64,000 bases of DNA from Nitrospirota bacterium (lineage in GTDB: Bacteria > Nitrospirota_A > Leptospirillia > Leptospirillales > Leptospirillaceae): contig JAKBTR010000050.1 of assembly GCA_021844275.1 (NCBI GenBank), positions 62,001 to 126,000 of the forward strand, given 5' to 3'. The position numbers and the translations under genes were made by a program. The notes below the pieces were generated by a model. That model was not told the DNA's origin, did not search any database, and worked only from the letters and a program-made list of their open reading frames with translations. This document shows positions 42,481-52,760 of the stretch, one piece after another (within the stretch, counting starts at the first letter, position 1; every line of letters begins with the position of its first letter).

Positions 42481-43794
42481 TTATGCGGTCCTCCCTTTAA
42501 TGCGCGTTTTTTTCAGGATTCCTTCATAATTTCTGGACATCATATAAGACTCAATTTGCTGTGCAGTATCCAGAGAAACACCGATTACAATCAGGAGGGA
42601 AGTTCCCCCGAAATAAAAAGGAACATGCAACTGATAAATGAGAAGTTCCGGGATAACACAAACAATAGAAAGGTAAAGGGCACCCACAAAAGTAATGCGG
42701 TTCATAACCCGATACAGATACTCAACAGTTTTTTGACCAGGCCTTATTCCAGGAACGTATCCGCCATACTTTTGCATGTTTTCAGCTATGTCTGTTGGAT
42801 TTAAAACTACAGCTGTATAAAAGAAGCAAAAGAAAACAATCAACAGAACATATAAGCCTGTATAAGAGAAGCTGCCGGGAGATAATGATTTTCCAAACGA
42901 TTGTATCCATGGAACTGAAACAAATCCTGCAATGATGGCAGGGAAAGAAATCAGAGAGCTTGCAAAGATCGGGGGTATGACCCCCGCTGTGTTTATTTTA
43001 AACGGGATATGGGTTGATTGCCCGCCCATCATCTTATTCCCAACAAGTCTTTTGGCATATTGAATAGGGATTTTTCTTCTTGCTGTTTCAATAAACACAA
43101 TGGAAGTAACGATGAAGAAAATCATGACAAGAAGGGCAAGAATCAGAAATCCTGAAATTTCACCCTGGTTATATAACTTGTATGTATTAATGATTGCAGC
43201 AGGAAGACGAGCAATAATCCCGGAGAAAATAATAAGGCTAATCCCGTTACCAACGCCTCTTTCTGTAATCTGTTCCCCTATCCACATCACAAAGGTCGTT
43301 GCAGCCGTTAAAGTTATGACAACGATAAAACGAAAAGCCCAGCCTGGATGTGGGACAAATTGTCCGTTATTCATACCTTCAAGCCCTAATGCAATCCCAA
43401 AAGACTGAACAAGAGCGATTATAACAGTTAAATAGCGTGTATACCGGGTGATGATCTTCCTGCCCCGCTCACCCTCCTTCGCCATTGCCTGTAGCGTTGG
43501 ATGTACAACGGTCAGTAACTGTAAAATAATGGATGCTGAAATATAGGGCATAATTCCCAATGCAAATATAGTCAGTCGGGAAAGGGCTCCTCCGGAGAAC
43601 ATATCAAAGAAGCCAATAAGCGCTCCTCCATTTTGATGGAGAAATTGGGAAAGGGCATTCCCATTAACTCCAGGAGTAGGTATATACGCACCAATCCGAT
43701 ATACAGCAAGCATACCAATAGTGAAAAGTATGCGTTGACGCAATTCGGGAATCTTACCTATATTTTCAAAAGTATGAAGTATACGGGCGAGCAA
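42481..43794 (-). CDS. secY: Preprotein translocase subunit SecY
   Basis: SecY is the channel of the Sec translocon in the inner membrane. The 437-residue protein has ten helices; typical segments are TPGVNGNALSQFL at the start, GIMPYISASIILQLL (plug and helix 2) and the cytoplasmic loop PGIRPGQKTVEYL. The start is TTG at 43794 with AGGA upstream, 21 bases behind rplO. Confidence 0.97.
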   Translation of the reverse strand: MLARILHTFENIGKIPELRQRILFTIGMLAVYRIGAYIPTPGVNGNALSQFLHQNGGALIGFFDMFSGGALSRLTIFALGIMPYISASIILQLLTVVHPTLQAMAKEGERGRKIITRYTRYLTVIIALVQSFGIALGLEGMNNGQFVPHPGWAFRFIVVITLTAATTFVMWIGEQITERGVGNGISLIIFSGIIARLPAAIINTYKLYNQGEISGFLILALLVMIFFIVTSIVFIETARRKIPIQYAKRLVGNKMMGGQSTHIPFKINTAGVIPPIFASSLISFPAIIAGFVSVPWIQSFGKSLSPGSFSYTGLYVLLIVFFCFFYTAVVLNPTDIAENMQKYGGYVPGIRPGQKTVEYLYRVMNRITFVGALYLSIVCVIPELLIYQLHVPFYFGGTSLLIVIGVSLDTAQQIESYMMSRNYEGILKKTRIKGRTA

Positions 43795-43815
43795 GTTAAA
43801 TCCTGAAGTTTAATT

Positions 43816-44265
43816 TCAATTGAGTGTTGAAACTACGCTACCACCCGCAGCCTCGATTTTTTGTTGAGCCGTCTTACTGATTTCAAGGTCCTGAATTATG
43901 TAGGGCTTTGTGGGTTCACCTTCTGCAAGAATCTTAATCCTCTGTACACTTGGCTTTACCAAACCCGCATTTAACAGAGCCTCAGCGGAAACAAGTCCAT
44001 CAGGGAAGTCAAATTCCTCTAAAGTTGCAATATTAAAGACTGAAGTCGCAACTTTATGTGGGCTTTTGAAACCTCTTTTGGGAATACGAAGAATTAACGG
44101 CATCTGTCCGCCTTCGAATCCCGGGGGCTTAACTCCACCAGATCGTGCATGTTGCCCCTTATGTCCTTTAGTGGATGTTTTTCCATGACCAGATCCTGGT
44201 CCACGTCCGACCCTTTTCTTCCTTTTATTTGAGCCTGGCGCTGGATATAAGTCGTGAATTTTCAT
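43816..44265 (-). CDS. rplO: 50S ribosomal protein L15
   Basis: L15 stabilises the large-subunit core. It has 149 residues, with a basic, glycine-rich N-terminus (GRGPGSGHGKTSTKGHKGQ) followed by FEGGQMPL and the folded C-terminal part. ATG at 44265. It stands between rpmD and secY as in the classical spc operon. Confidence 0.97.
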   Translation of the reverse strand: MKIHDLYPAPGSNKRKKRVGRGPGSGHGKTSTKGHKGQHARSGGVKPPGFEGGQMPLILRIPKRGFKSPHKVATSVFNIATLEEFDFPDGLVSAEALLNAGLVKPSVQRIKILAEGEPTKPYIIQDLEISKTAQQKIEAAGGSVVSTLN

Positions 44266-44288
44266 CGAACTCCCAATCTATTGTTCAT

Positions 44289-44480
44289 TTATTTATTAGA
44301 AACTAAGACCATGTGTTGGGCCTTCTTGATCATTCCTAAAATTGAAGGAGATGAAAAATGCACAACCTTTTGATTGATGTGTCTCAGACCCAACGCTAAA
44401 ATAACTTTTTTAATTTTTAAAGGAGTACCAATAAGACTTTTTTTGAGAGTAATTTCAAGCTCAACGTATTCATTAGACAT
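44289..44480 (-). CDS. rpmD: 50S ribosomal protein L30
   Basis: A 63-residue protein matching L30 in size, order and pattern: ITLKKSLIGTPLKIKKV, LGLRHINQKVVH and the hydrophobic C-terminal strand QHMVLVSNK. It is less conserved than its neighbours, but position between rpsE and rplO makes the call secure. ATG at 44480. Confidence 0.93.
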   Translation of the reverse strand: MSNEYVELEITLKKSLIGTPLKIKKVILALGLRHINQKVVHFSSPSILGMIKKAQHMVLVSNK

Positions 44481-44514
44481 TGAACACCGTTACTTTCTAA
44501 AAGGGTTTGAATCT

Positions 44515-45000
44515 TTATGCAGAGGTTTTTCTCTCCAACATAACATCATGGTAGCTTCTGAGCTTTTTTAAACCTTCAATTGTCGCTCTGACGACATTAT
44601 ACGGATTTCCCGATCCTAGGGACTTGCAAAGAATATTCGAAACTCCCAACACCTCCATAACAGCGCGAACGGCTCCCCCTGCAATCATACCGGTGCCTTC
44701 AGATGCCGGTTTAATCAATACATCTTCTGCACCGAAGTGTCCGATCACTTCATGTGGAACAGTCGTTTGCTGTAGAGGAATAGAAACCAGATTTTTTTTT
44801 GCATTCTCAACGGCTTTTTTAATAGCATCCGGAACTTCGCCGGCTTTTCCTTTTCCGAATCCGACAACTCCATTCCCGTTTCCGACAACAACAAGTGCGG
44901 AAAACGAAAACCGTTTACCACCTTTAACAACCTTTGAAACTCTGTTAATAAATACAACTTTGTCTTTCAGGGAGTTCTGATCAATTTTTTGAACAATCAC
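44515..45000 (-). CDS. rpsE: 30S ribosomal protein S5
   Basis: S5 takes part in mRNA unwinding and decoding fidelity. [18 protein letters not shown] and [14 protein letters not shown] identify it. Three GTG codons compete for the start: 45000 has GGAG eight bases upstream and gives 161 residues; 45009 has a weaker site; 45024 gives 169 residues directly after the rplR stop but lacks a ribosome site. I take 45000. The frame open to 45111 lies over rplR. Confidence 0.95.
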   Translation of the reverse strand: MIVQKIDQNSLKDKVVFINRVSKVVKGGKRFSFSALVVVGNGNGVVGFGKGKAGEVPDAIKKAVENAKKNLVSIPLQQTTVPHEVIGHFGAEDVLIKPASEGTGMIAGGAVRAVMEVLGVSNILCKSLGSGNPYNVVRATIEGLKKLRSYHDVMLERKTSA

Positions 45001-45025
45001 TGAGTACACTCCATCTATTGACACT

Positions 45026-45379
45026 CTAGAATTGAAGGCCGGACTCTCTTGCTCCTTCAGCCAGGGCCTTAATTCGTCCATGATAAAGATAACCGCTTCT
45101 GTCAAAGACAACTTTTTGAATATTTTTTTCTATTGCTAACTTGCCTATCAATTTTCCGACTTCCTTAGCAGTTTCCGTTGAGTCTTTGGATCCAGAAAAT
45201 CCTTTGAGAGATGATGCGGAAACGATCGTTTTCCCGATGTTATCGTCAATCAATTGAGCGTAAATATACTTAAGGCTTCTAAAGACGGTTAACCGAGGAC
45301 GGTCAGATGTCCCCTTAATTTTCTTTCTTACTCGTTCATGTTTTGATTTTCGAATCGTAATACGATAACTTCTGGACAC
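45026..45379 (-). CDS. rplR: 50S ribosomal protein L18
   Basis: L18 binds 5S rRNA. The 117-residue protein contains [24 protein letters not shown] and the C-terminal [23 protein letters not shown] pattern. The start is GTG at 45379 with GAGGAG about nine bases upstream. Confidence 0.97.
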   Translation of the reverse strand: MSRSYRITIRKSKHERVRKKIKGTSDRPRLTVFRSLKYIYAQLIDDNIGKTIVSASSLKGFSGSKDSTETAKEVGKLIGKLAIEKNIQKVVFDRSGYLYHGRIKALAEGARESGLQF

Positions 45380-45411
45380 GGTTTCTTTCTCCTCATTAAA
45401 GATGAGCAGAG

Positions 45412-45951
45412 TTACTTTTTACCTGTTTTACCTTCTTTTCGAAGGATCTTCTCACCGCTGTACTTAATACCTTTGCCTTTATAAGGCTCTGGTGGGCGTA
45501 TACTTCTTACATCAGCTGCGAATTGTCCAAGCAGTTCCTTGTCCGGAGAGGATAATGTGATAATTGTCTGTTTTTCTATAGAAGCTTTTATCGATTCCGG
45601 AAGAACGAATTCCACTGTGTGAGTGAATCCGACATTTAACGTTAAAGTTTTTCCATTTAATTGAGCCCTATACCCGACCCCATTCAGCTCTAGCACTTTC
45701 TTAAATTGTTCACTAACTCCTTTAACCTTGTTTGCAATCAAAGTCCGATGCAACCCATGAAACGCTTTGTGGGAGGGGTCATCAGACGGCCTTTTTAAAA
45801 ACATAGAATTTCCTTGCTTTTCAATAGAAAAACCTTGGGGAATTCTATGTTTAAGCTCACCAAAAGGGCCTTTAAAAGTTAACAATCCATTCTCTTCATT
45901 TGTCTGAACATTTGAAGGAATGATAATTGGCATTTTTCCAATACGAGACAT
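45412..45951 (-). CDS. rplF: 50S ribosomal protein L6
   Basis: L6 lies at the factor-binding side of the large subunit. The 179-residue protein starts MSRIGKMPI and has the C-terminal signature [15 protein letters not shown] at 45951 has GGAG upstream; a start four codons earlier is in frame but unneeded. Confidence 0.97.
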   Translation of the reverse strand: MSRIGKMPIIIPSNVQTNEENGLLTFKGPFGELKHRIPQGFSIEKQGNSMFLKRPSDDPSHKAFHGLHRTLIANKVKGVSEQFKKVLELNGVGYRAQLNGKTLTLNVGFTHTVEFVLPESIKASIEKQTIITLSSPDKELLGQFAADVRSIRPPEPYKGKGIKYSGEKILRKEGKTGKK

Positions 45952-45981
45952 TTTTCTCTCCAAACCCTTGCTAGTTCAGTA

Positions 45982-46380
45982 TCACCAAACTTGGCAAATA
46001 ACTTCACCGCCAATATGAAGGGATTTAGCTTTTGAATCCGTCATCAGTCCCTTAGATGTCGAAATAATGGTGATACCTACCCCGCCCATCAGGGATTTGT
46101 AATCTTGAGCTTTTCGGTAAACTCTTAGGCCTGGGGTAGAAATGCGTTTAATCCCTTTCAGTACCCGCTCGCGGTCTCGGACATACCGAAGCTTAACATG
46201 AAGGTCTTTCTTCCCATTGGCTTCGATCGTTTGAAATGCGGATATAAACCCTTCCTCCAACAGAATCTTCAGCAACTCTTCTTTGATCTTAGAATGCTGG
46301 CATTCAACTCGTTCGTAAAGGCGCATGTTTGCATTTCGAATGCGGGTCAATAAGTCCGCAATCGGATCAGTCATTGACAT
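45982..46380 (-). CDS. rpsH: 30S ribosomal protein S8
   Basis: S8 binds the central domain of 16S rRNA and represses the spc operon in E. coli. MTDPIADLLTRIRNAN at the start and GGVGITIISTSKGLMTD near the end are typical; 132 residues is normal. ATG at 46380 has AGGAGG six bases upstream. Confidence 0.98.
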   Translation of the reverse strand: MSMTDPIADLLTRIRNANMRLYERVECQHSKIKEELLKILLEEGFISAFQTIEANGKKDLHVKLRYVRDRERVLKGIKRISTPGLRVYRKAQDYKSLMGGVGITIISTSKGLMTDSKAKSLHIGGEVICQVW

Positions 46381-46405
46381 TCAATACCTCCTAATACAAT
46401 TATGC

Positions 46406-46591
46406 TTACCAGGAAGATTTCGTAATCCCTGGTATCTCACCCTGCAGTGCCAAATTCCTGAAGCATATCCTGCAAAGCTTAAATTCTCTAATATATCCTT
46501 TTGGTCTTCCGCAAAGATTACATCTGCTATACTGGCGAACCTTAAACTTAGGGGTTCGTCCCCACTTCACAATCAGAGATTTACGAGACAA
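46406..46591 (-). CDS. rpsN: 30S ribosomal protein S14, zinc-binding short form
   Basis: This 61-residue type-Z S14 has the zinc motif C-x2-C...C-x2-C ([10 protein letters not shown] and [11 protein letters not shown]). The start is TTG at 46591 with AGGAGG six bases upstream. Order rplE-rpsN-rpsH is classical. Confidence 0.97.
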   Translation of the reverse strand: MSRKSLIVKWGRTPKFKVRQYSRCNLCGRPKGYIREFKLCRICFRNLALQGEIPGITKSSW

Positions 46592-46610
46592 TTTGATCCT
46601 CCTGGATTTC

Positions 46611-47291
46611 TTACTTTCTAAACGGAATACCTAGGTGCCTTAAAAGGGCTCTGCCTTCATTGTCCGTACGAGCTGTAGTAGAAAAAGTAATATCCATTCC
46701 ATGAAAAAGAGAGACTTCATCGTACTTTATTTCAGGGAAAATGATTTGTTCTCTTAATCCGGTCGTAAAGTTTCCTCTACCATCAAAAGCTTTATCATTC
46801 AGACCCTTAAAATCTCTAATCCGCGGGAGGGCTATTGAGATAAACCGATCAAGGAATTCCCACATCTTATTACCTCTAAGAGTCACCATAGACCCAATCG
46901 GCATGCCTTCTCTAAGCTTAAATCCAGCAATCGATTTCCTTGCCTTCGTCTTAACAGCTTTTTGGCCGGAAATAAGCTCGAGCTCCTTTACCGCTGAGTC
47001 TAATAGTTTGGGGTTCGCCACTGCCTCTCCAAGTCCCACATTAATTGTAATCTTTGAGAGTTTGGGCGCCTCCATAACGTTCTTGAGGGATAATTCGTTG
47101 ATCAAAGCACCTCGAATGGACTCCTCATACTTTTTCTTAAGGCGAGGAACAGGAGCAGGTTCCATTCGAATACCGGAGGCACTTGGATTGTCTTGATGCT
47201 CTACAGGAATAGCATCTTTCTTTGAAGATTTTGGTTTTGAAGCAGACTGTTTGCTTTTTCCAGTACCGGAATTCTTTTTGCTCTGTTCCAT
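46611..47291 (-). CDS. rplE: 50S ribosomal protein L5 with N-terminal extension
   Basis: L5 binds 5S rRNA and contacts P-site tRNA. The L5 core begins near residue 50 ([15 protein letters not shown]) and ends [14 protein letters not shown]. In front is a tail of about 45 residues rich in Lys, Ser and Pro that ordinary L5 lacks, making 226 residues in place of about 180. ATG at 47291 has AAAGG six bases upstream; a GTG two codons earlier sits directly on that ribosome site. Confidence 0.95.
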   Translation of the reverse strand: MEQSKKNSGTGKSKQSASKPKSSKKDAIPVEHQDNPSASGIRMEPAPVPRLKKKYEESIRGALINELSLKNVMEAPKLSKITINVGLGEAVANPKLLDSAVKELELISGQKAVKTKARKSIAGFKLREGMPIGSMVTLRGNKMWEFLDRFISIALPRIRDFKGLNDKAFDGRGNFTTGLREQIIFPEIKYDEVSLFHGMDITFSTTARTDNEGRALLRHLGIPFRK

Positions 47292-47314
47292 CTTCACCCT
47301 TTACAACATGAAAA

Positions 47315-47668
47315 TTATTTGTCGATATGCTCTTGACAATGTTTGCAAACGCGGACTTTTTTCCCGTCAGAGAGTATAGAATGAGAAATCCGAGTTGGCT
47401 TGTGACAGCCAGGACAAACGAGCATCACCCGAGAGGCTCCAAGGTAGTTTTCGCGCTTCACAAAACCACCTTGGGGATGATTTTGATCAGGTTTGATAGC
47501 CTTAGTAATCTGGTTCACATTTTCCACAATAACTTTATTTGAAGATCGGTCAACCTTGAGGATTAAACCTTCTTTTCCCTTATCCTTTCCGGAAAGGACT
47601 TTAACTTTGTCATTTTTCCGTAGTGAAGGGAATGCAACTTTTGATTGTTCCGAGTTTTTAATCTTCAT
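47315..47668 (-). CDS. rplX: 50S ribosomal protein L24, with C-terminal four-cysteine motif
   Basis: L24 starts large-subunit assembly. The KOW segment NDKVKVLSGKDKGKEGLI and the NQITKAIKPDQNHPQGGF block identify it. Two CxxC pairs near the end (VCPGCHK and VCKHCQE) form a zinc-type knuckle. Length 117; ATG at 47668. Confidence 0.97.
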   Translation of the reverse strand: MKIKNSEQSKVAFPSLRKNDKVKVLSGKDKGKEGLILKVDRSSNKVIVENVNQITKAIKPDQNHPQGGFVKRENYLGASRVMLVCPGCHKPTRISHSILSDGKKVRVCKHCQEHIDK

Positions 47669-47681
47669 TTTATCCTCTGAA

Positions 47682-48050
47682 CTAAATAACTTCTGGAGCC
47701 AAAGAAAGAATTTTCATAAACTTGCGTTGACGTAGTTCACGGGCTACGGGACCAAAAATTCGCGTTCCTATTGGTTCACCCTGTGCATTGATGAGGACTG
47801 CAGCATTTTGGTCAAATCGAATATAAGAGCCATCGATTCGTCGAACTTCTTTAACAGTTCTGACCACAACCGCCTTAGCAACATCCCCTTTTTTCACAGA
47901 AGCATTAGGTGTCGCCTCTTTGACTGAAACCACAATCGTATCACCCAAAGATGCGTACCGTCTACGACTTCCGCCCATGATATGAAAACACATCACCTTT
48001 TTTGCACCGGAGTTATCAGCCACTTCAAGAATTGATCTTAACTGGATCAT
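47682..48050 (-). CDS. rplN: 50S ribosomal protein L14
   Basis: L14 lies at the subunit interface. The 122-residue protein has [19 protein letters not shown] at the start and [13 protein letters not shown] near the end, both nearly invariant. ATG at 48050; rplX follows after 13 bases. Confidence 0.98.
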   Translation of the reverse strand: MIQLRSILEVADNSGAKKVMCFHIMGGSRRRYASLGDTIVVSVKEATPNASVKKGDVAKAVVVRTVKEVRRIDGSYIRFDQNAAVLINAQGEPIGTRIFGPVARELRQRKFMKILSLAPEVI

Positions 48051-48088
48051 GTTGATTGCACCTTTATAGGCAAGATAAGTGATCTAAT

Positions 48089-48376
48089 TCAATTAATTGA
48101 CTTAGGCTTTGAAATTACGCGCAGTACTCGATGGCTTTTATCCTTACTCATAGGACGGGTAGAAATGACCTCCACTACTGAACCAATTTCAATGGGTTCG
48201 GCCGTGTGGGCCTTAATTCGTGTTCGTCTTGAAACAACTTTGTGGTATAGAGGATGCAAAACTCTTCGTTGAACTTCGACAACAACTGTCTTCATCATTT
48301 TATTTCCAACAACAATACCCTGGAGTTGTGCTATTTTTTTAGGATTCGCTGAAGCGGATTCGAGACGGTCAGACAT
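48089..48376 (-). CDS. rpsQ: 30S ribosomal protein S17
   Basis: S17 is an OB-fold assembly protein. QGIVVGNKMMKTVVVEV and the YHKVVSRRTRIKAHT block are diagnostic; 95 residues includes a slightly longer N-terminus. ATG at 48376 overlaps the rpmC stop by eight bases. Confidence 0.97.
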   Translation of the reverse strand: MSDRLESASANPKKIAQLQGIVVGNKMMKTVVVEVQRRVLHPLYHKVVSRRTRIKAHTAEPIEIGSVVEVISTRPMSKDKSHRVLRVISKPKSIN

Positions 48377-48569
48377 TTTCAGACATCTTCCTCTCTGTCA
48401 GGATCGTTAACATTCGGGAAACATCTTTTTTGTACTCTTTTAAAAGATGAGGCTTATCAAGCCTCCCGTTCACCCGTTGAATACGAAGCATCAAAAGTTC
48501 CCTTCGCAGTTCTTTGATTTTGTCTAAGATCTCTGCCTCGGATAAGGTCTTAATATCGGTAACCTTCAT
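48369..48569 (-). CDS. rpmC: 50S ribosomal protein L29
   Basis: L29 lies at the tunnel exit, where chaperones dock. The 66-residue helical protein has [21 protein letters not shown] and ends with the second helix. ATG at 48569 overlaps the rplP stop by four bases. Confidence 0.96.
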   Translation of the reverse strand: MKVTDIKTLSEAEILDKIKELRRELLMLRIQRVNGRLDKPHLLKEYKKDVSRMLTILTERKMSENV

Positions 48570-48982
48570 GCCTCTTCACCTCTAGTTACAATCTTTGTTG
48601 CCATCGGCATCTTATATGAAGCCAATCTTAAGGCTTCTTGGGCAATCTCGGGAGATACCCCTTCCATCTCGAAAATGATACGACCTGGTTTAATAACTGC
48701 AACCCAGTACTCCGGGTTCCCCTTTCCAGATCCCATTCGCGTTTCTGCGGGCTTCTTTGTAATTGGTTTGTCTGGAAAAACCCGAATCCATACCTTACCA
48801 CCGCGCTTGACATACCGCGTAATTGCGATACGCCCGGCTTCGATTTGTCGGGCGGTCAGCCAAACTGGCTCTAAAGCTTTCAACCCAAAGTCACCAAATG
48901 CAAGTTCGGACCCTCGATAGGCTTTCCCTTTGAGGTTCCCTTTCATCATCTTTCTATGTTTAACTTTTTTCGGACTAAGCAT
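48566..48982 (-). CDS. rplP: 50S ribosomal protein L16
   Basis: L16 organises the peptidyl-transferase region and the A-site tRNA. The 138-residue protein contains [19 protein letters not shown] in pattern, [22 protein letters not shown] and [13 protein letters not shown] at 48982 directly follows the rpsC stop with no gap. Confidence 0.98.
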   Translation of the reverse strand: MLSPKKVKHRKMMKGNLKGKAYRGSELAFGDFGLKALEPVWLTARQIEAGRIAITRYVKRGGKVWIRVFPDKPITKKPAETRMGSGKGNPEYWVAVIKPGRIIFEMEGVSPEIAQEALRLASYKMPMATKIVTRGEEA

Positions 48983-49663
48983 CTATTGGCGACCCCGTCT
49001 TTCTTTGGGTTTGGGTGCCGACTCTTCTTGTCCCGGAAGAATTTCTCCGCGATAAACCCAAACCTTTACACCAATTTTTCCAAAAGTTGTTGAAGATTCA
49101 GCGAATCCAAAATCAATATCTGCCCGTAAAGTATGGAGAGGAACTCTACCCTCTCGATACCATTCCGTCCTTGCTATTTCAGCGCCACCCAATCTTCCTG
49201 CGCAGCATATTTTTACCCCAAGAGCGCCAAAACGAAGTGCTGAGGATACACTTTTTTTCATAGCGCGTCTATAGGAAATCCGCTTTTCAAGTTGGGAAGC
49301 TACAGATTCTGCTATTAACTGTGCTTCTAGCTCGGGTTTTTTAATTTCTTTAATATTGATTGAGACATGAGATTTTGTCGTCTCTTCTAATTCGGTCTTC
49401 AGCTTTTCAATTTCGAGACCTTTCTTTCCAATAATCAGACCTGGTCGAGCGGTATGAATAGAAATCCTTGCAAGTGCATCTTTCCCTGTCCGTTCAATCT
49501 CGATTTTAGCTATACCAGCGTGAAAGAGTTTCTTCTTAACCATCTTTCTTATTTTAAGATCTTCGTGAAGAAGGTCAGCAAAACCTTTTTGCGCATACCA
49601 CCGTGAACTCCAAGTCTTGATATACCCTAACCGGAATCCTATCGGATGAACCTTTTGTCCCAA
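48983..49663 (-). CDS. rpsC: 30S ribosomal protein S3
   Basis: S3 lines the mRNA entry channel. The N-terminus [13 protein letters not shown], the KH domain ([17 protein letters not shown]) and the C-terminal domain with [23 protein letters not shown] are all present; 226 residues. The start is TTG at 49663 with AAGGAG eight bases upstream. Confidence 0.98.
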   Translation of the reverse strand: MGQKVHPIGFRLGYIKTWSSRWYAQKGFADLLHEDLKIRKMVKKKLFHAGIAKIEIERTGKDALARISIHTARPGLIIGKKGLEIEKLKTELEETTKSHVSINIKEIKKPELEAQLIAESVASQLEKRISYRRAMKKSVSSALRFGALGVKICCAGRLGGAEIARTEWYREGRVPLHTLRADIDFGFAESSTTFGKIGVKVWVYRGEILPGQEESAPKPKERRGRQ

Positions 49664-49681
49664 GTGGGTCTCCTTAAGCAG

Positions 49682-50014
49682 TTAATCAGAAACAATGATA
49701 GTTAAGTGTGAAGTCCTCTTTTTAATGGAATACGCTCGTCCCATCGCACGAGGTTGCATACGCTTAGCGATAGGTCCGACATCCACAAAAATTTCTGAAA
49801 CTCTCAAATCCGATGGAGACCCTATTTTTTTTTCTACAGCATTACTAACGGCGGATTTAAGAGTCTTTTCAACGACCCGTACTGCTCCACGGGTTGTCAC
49901 ATTCAATAAAGCAAATGCTTCACCAACAGACTTCCCGCGAATAGCATCGGCTACATATCTGACTTTTCGTGGAGCAATTCGGATATACCTGTACTTTGCT
50001 ATGGCTGTAGCCAC
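49682..50014 (-). CDS. rplV: 50S ribosomal protein L22
   Basis: L22 reaches into the exit tunnel. IRIAPRKVRYVADAIRGKSV and the tunnel loop RMQPRAMGRAYSIKKRTSH identify it. GTG at 50014 has AAGGAG six bases upstream and gives 110 residues; a TTG two codons earlier sits on the ribosome site and is less suitable. Confidence 0.97.
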   Translation of the reverse strand: MATAIAKYRYIRIAPRKVRYVADAIRGKSVGEAFALLNVTTRGAVRVVEKTLKSAVSNAVEKKIGSPSDLRVSEIFVDVGPIAKRMQPRAMGRAYSIKKRTSHLTIIVSD

Positions 50015-50035
50015 ATTCAACTCCTTGACTTTAAC

Positions 50036-50320
50036 CTATTTTCTCGTGGATTTCTCGACCTTTGAGCCACCATGGGATTTAAAAAGCCTTGTCGGAGAAA
50101 ACTCTCCTAGCTTATGGCCGACCATGTTTTCTGTAACATATACTGGAACAAATTTTTTACCGTTGTGAACTGACAACGTGAAACCAATCATGTCCGGAAT
50201 TATCATAGAACGGCGTGACCATGTTTTGATCATTTTTCTATCGTTCGGATTTTGGGATTTATTCACTTTATCTAAAAGATGTTGATCAACAAATGGCCCT
50301 TTTTTAATAGATCGTGGCAT
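50036..50320 (-). CDS. rpsS: 30S ribosomal protein S19
   Basis: S19 lies in the 30S head near S13. [30 protein letters not shown] and [11 protein letters not shown] are typical; 94 residues. ATG at 50320. Confidence 0.98.
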   Translation of the reverse strand: MPRSIKKGPFVDQHLLDKVNKSQNPNDRKMIKTWSRRSMIIPDMIGFTLSVHNGKKFVPVYVTENMVGHKLGEFSPTRLFKSHGGSKVEKSTRK

Positions 50321-50334
50321 GATCCTAACCCTTC

Positions 50335-51156
50335 CTATTTTCTTCTTCTAATAATAAAGCTGTCTGTTCGTGGATTGGATCGTGTTTTGAAACCTTTGGA
50401 TGGTTGACCCCAAGGAGAACAGGGATGGCGACCGCCAGAGGACTTACCCTCACCTCCTCCAAGTGGATGGTCAACTGGATTCATTGCCACTCCACGAACA
50501 TGTGGCCGTTTTCCTAACCATCTTGATCTGCCAGCTTTTCCGATTGAAATATTTTCATGTTCCAAGTTTCCGACTTGACCGATGGATGCTTTACACTTTC
50601 CGTGAATCTTTCTCATTTCCCCAGAAGGCATTTTCAGAATCACGTAATCATTTTCCCGACCAAGTATCTGTGCATATGAACCCGCCGTTCTGGCAATCTT
50701 TCCGCCAGCTCCGATCTTATATTCGATATTATGAACGATCGTACCTAATGGGATCTGCGAAAGTTCAAGAGTGTTTCCGGGTTTAATATCGGACCCTGGT
50801 CCAGACTGGACAGTATCATTAACTTTAAGTCCGACAGGTGCTAGAATATACGCACGTTCTCCGTCTGCGTAACAGATAAGCGCAATCCTTGCAGACCTGT
50901 TGGGATCGTATTCGATAGATTCAACCTTAGCCGCAATGCCATCCTTGATACGTTTAAAATCAATGATCCGATAGGATTTCTTATGTCCTCCTCCGCGATG
51001 TCTAGAGGTAAGCTTTCCCTTGTTATTTCGGCCACCGCTAGAGATGAGGGGTTCTGTTAATGGCTTGTATGGCTTATCAGTGGTAATTTCCTCAAATGAG
51101 TATCCTGTTTTATACCTGGTTGCCGGAGATGTAGGATTGTATTTCTTGACTGCCAT
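50335..51156 (-). CDS. rplB: 50S ribosomal protein L2
   Basis: L2 is required for subunit joining and the peptidyl-transferase centre. [15 protein letters not shown] at the start, [20 protein letters not shown], and the C-terminal [17 protein letters not shown] with its functional histidine are present; 273 residues. ATG at 51156 has GGGAG seven bases upstream. Confidence 0.98.
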   Translation of the reverse strand: MAVKKYNPTSPATRYKTGYSFEEITTDKPYKPLTEPLISSGGRNNKGKLTSRHRGGGHKKSYRIIDFKRIKDGIAAKVESIEYDPNRSARIALICYADGERAYILAPVGLKVNDTVQSGPGSDIKPGNTLELSQIPLGTIVHNIEYKIGAGGKIARTAGSYAQILGRENDYVILKMPSGEMRKIHGKCKASIGQVGNLEHENISIGKAGRSRWLGKRPHVRGVAMNPVDHPLGGGEGKSSGGRHPCSPWGQPSKGFKTRSNPRTDSFIIRRRK

Positions 51157-51158
51157 TC

Positions 51159-51446
51159 TCAAGCTCCCTCAAAAATATCTAGTTTATGTCCCGGATAAAG
51201 AGTAACGTAAGCCCTTTTTCTGTCAGGATACTGGCCTTCAAAGCGACCAAGTCTCTTTGACTTCCCTTTACGAGTTACAGTCCTTACCGATTGAACCTTT
51301 ACCTTGAAAATGGATTCAATAGCTTTTGCTATATCGATTTTATTCGAGTCCTTACGAACATGAAATTCATAAGTTCTATGGGATTCTCGAAGAAGGTCCG
51401 CTTTTTCCGTTTGAATCGGACGAATCAAAATTTCAGATAGATCCAT
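51159..51446 (-). CDS. rplW: 50S ribosomal protein L23
   Basis: L23 is the tunnel-exit docking site for trigger factor and [17 protein letters not shown] and the [20 protein letters not shown] block identify it; 95 residues from ATG at 51446. The start overlaps the end of rplD by 14 bases. A frame extension up to 51518 lies inside rplD. Confidence 0.96.
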   Translation of the reverse strand: MDLSEILIRPIQTEKADLLRESHRTYEFHVRKDSNKIDIAKAIESIFKVKVQSVRTVTRKGKSKRLGRFEGQYPDRKRAYVTLYPGHKLDIFEGA

Positions 51447-52089
51447 TATTATTCTCCCCGTGAAGAAGCTTGCTGAGGCTTTCGAATGCTTCTTTGGAAA
51501 CAAGAACCTTATCTGCAATTAACAAGTCATAAGGATTGACTTGGTGAGGAAGAAGAATTTCGAGACCAGGAATATTTCGACACGAAAAATACATATTCTC
51601 AGTCAATCCATTGTCTATAAAAAGGATTCGTTCTTCACCAGGCAACAAAGACCATTTATTAAAAAGAGATATGGTGTCCTTGGTTTTCCTTGATGGAACG
51701 TCTAATGATTCAACGATGAAGAGTGTTTTGGATTCCAGATGGGCAAGGAAGGCGTTTTTAACTGCCAGGACGACCTTTTTGGAAGGTTGGCGATAAAAGT
51801 AGTCTCTTGGACGAGGTCCGAAAATAACGGCCCCCCCCCTCCACTGAGGAGCTCTCGTTGAACCTTGGCGAGCCCTACCTGTTCCTTTTTGTCGATAAGG
51901 TTTTTTTCCGCCACCTGAAACTTCTCCCCGGGTTTTCGTGGATGCGGTTCCAGATCGAATACCAGCCTGCTGCATCTTAACGATTTCATGCAGGAGAGGC
52001 ACATTGATCAACTCAACTTCCTCAGAAGAAACCGCCAATTCAATCGTCTTGAGAGTTGAACCATCTAGTCCCACCATCTGAATATCCAT
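51433..52089 (-). CDS. rplD: 50S ribosomal protein L4
   Basis: L4 binds 23S rRNA early, reaches into the tunnel and represses the S10 operon in E. coli. GGGKKPYRQKGTGRARQGSTRAPQW in pattern and the GPRPRDYFYRQPSKKV block are diagnostic; 218 residues. The RGG of APQWRGG is encoded by an unbroken run of nine G (51831-51839), a possible slippage site. ATG at 52089. Confidence 0.97.
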   Translation of the reverse strand: MDIQMVGLDGSTLKTIELAVSSEEVELINVPLLHEIVKMQQAGIRSGTASTKTRGEVSGGGKKPYRQKGTGRARQGSTRAPQWRGGAVIFGPRPRDYFYRQPSKKVVLAVKNAFLAHLESKTLFIVESLDVPSRKTKDTISLFNKWSLLPGEERILFIDNGLTENMYFSCRNIPGLEILLPHQVNPYDLLIADKVLVSKEAFESLSKLLHGENNNGSI

Positions 52090-52118
52090 AACTTCCTTCC
52101 GTCAAAAAAAATAAAAAA

Positions 52119-52742
52119 TTAGGAGAAGCTGTTCTTATTGACGATAACGAAAGATCCGTTAGCTCCCGGAACCGCACCTTTAATAAAAAGAAGGTTAGCC
52201 TCGGGTTTAACCGCTACAAGTTTAAGATTTTTGACAGTTATTCTTTTGTCACCCATATGCCCTGGAAGCTTCTTGTTTTTGAGCACTCTAGAAGGGTATG
52301 CAGAGGAACCGATAGATCCCGGTTCCCGATGGAACATAGAACCATGGGTAGCATCACCACCTCTAAAATGGTGCCTTTTCATGACACCAGCAAATCCTTT
52401 TCCTTTGGATTGACCAGTTATATCGAGAGAATCCCCTTCTTTGAATATCTCGACAGTCAGAATGCTTCCTGGTGTTTGGGGTTGGGCATCAACTCGAACT
52501 TCGCGGATGTATCGATAAAGATTTTTTGCATATTTTTGTTGATGGCCTCGTTCCGGTTTATTCAAGTATTTTGGAGAAACTGGAAAATAGCCTATTTGAG
52601 CAGCGGAATATCCCTCTTTTTCAGGCGTTTTTACCTGCAATACTTCACAAGGTCCAGCTTCTACAATTGTGACAGAGACAGCTTGACCAGTCGGAAGGTA
52701 AATCTGGGTCATTCCCAATTTACGACCTAATAAAGTTTTCAA
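52119..52742 (-). CDS. rplC: 50S ribosomal protein L3
   Basis: L3 is an early-binding protein near the peptidyl-transferase centre. [11 protein letters not shown], the [21 protein letters not shown] block and the GQMGDKR-like [10 protein letters not shown] are present; 207 residues. The start is TTG at 52742 with AGGAG eight bases upstream. Confidence 0.98.
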   Translation of the reverse strand: MKTLLGRKLGMTQIYLPTGQAVSVTIVEAGPCEVLQVKTPEKEGYSAAQIGYFPVSPKYLNKPERGHQQKYAKNLYRYIREVRVDAQPQTPGSILTVEIFKEGDSLDITGQSKGKGFAGVMKRHHFRGGDATHGSMFHREPGSIGSSAYPSRVLKNKKLPGHMGDKRITVKNLKLVAVKPEANLLFIKGAVPGANGSFVIVNKNSFS

Positions 52743-52760
52743 TCTCTTCGCTCCTACACC

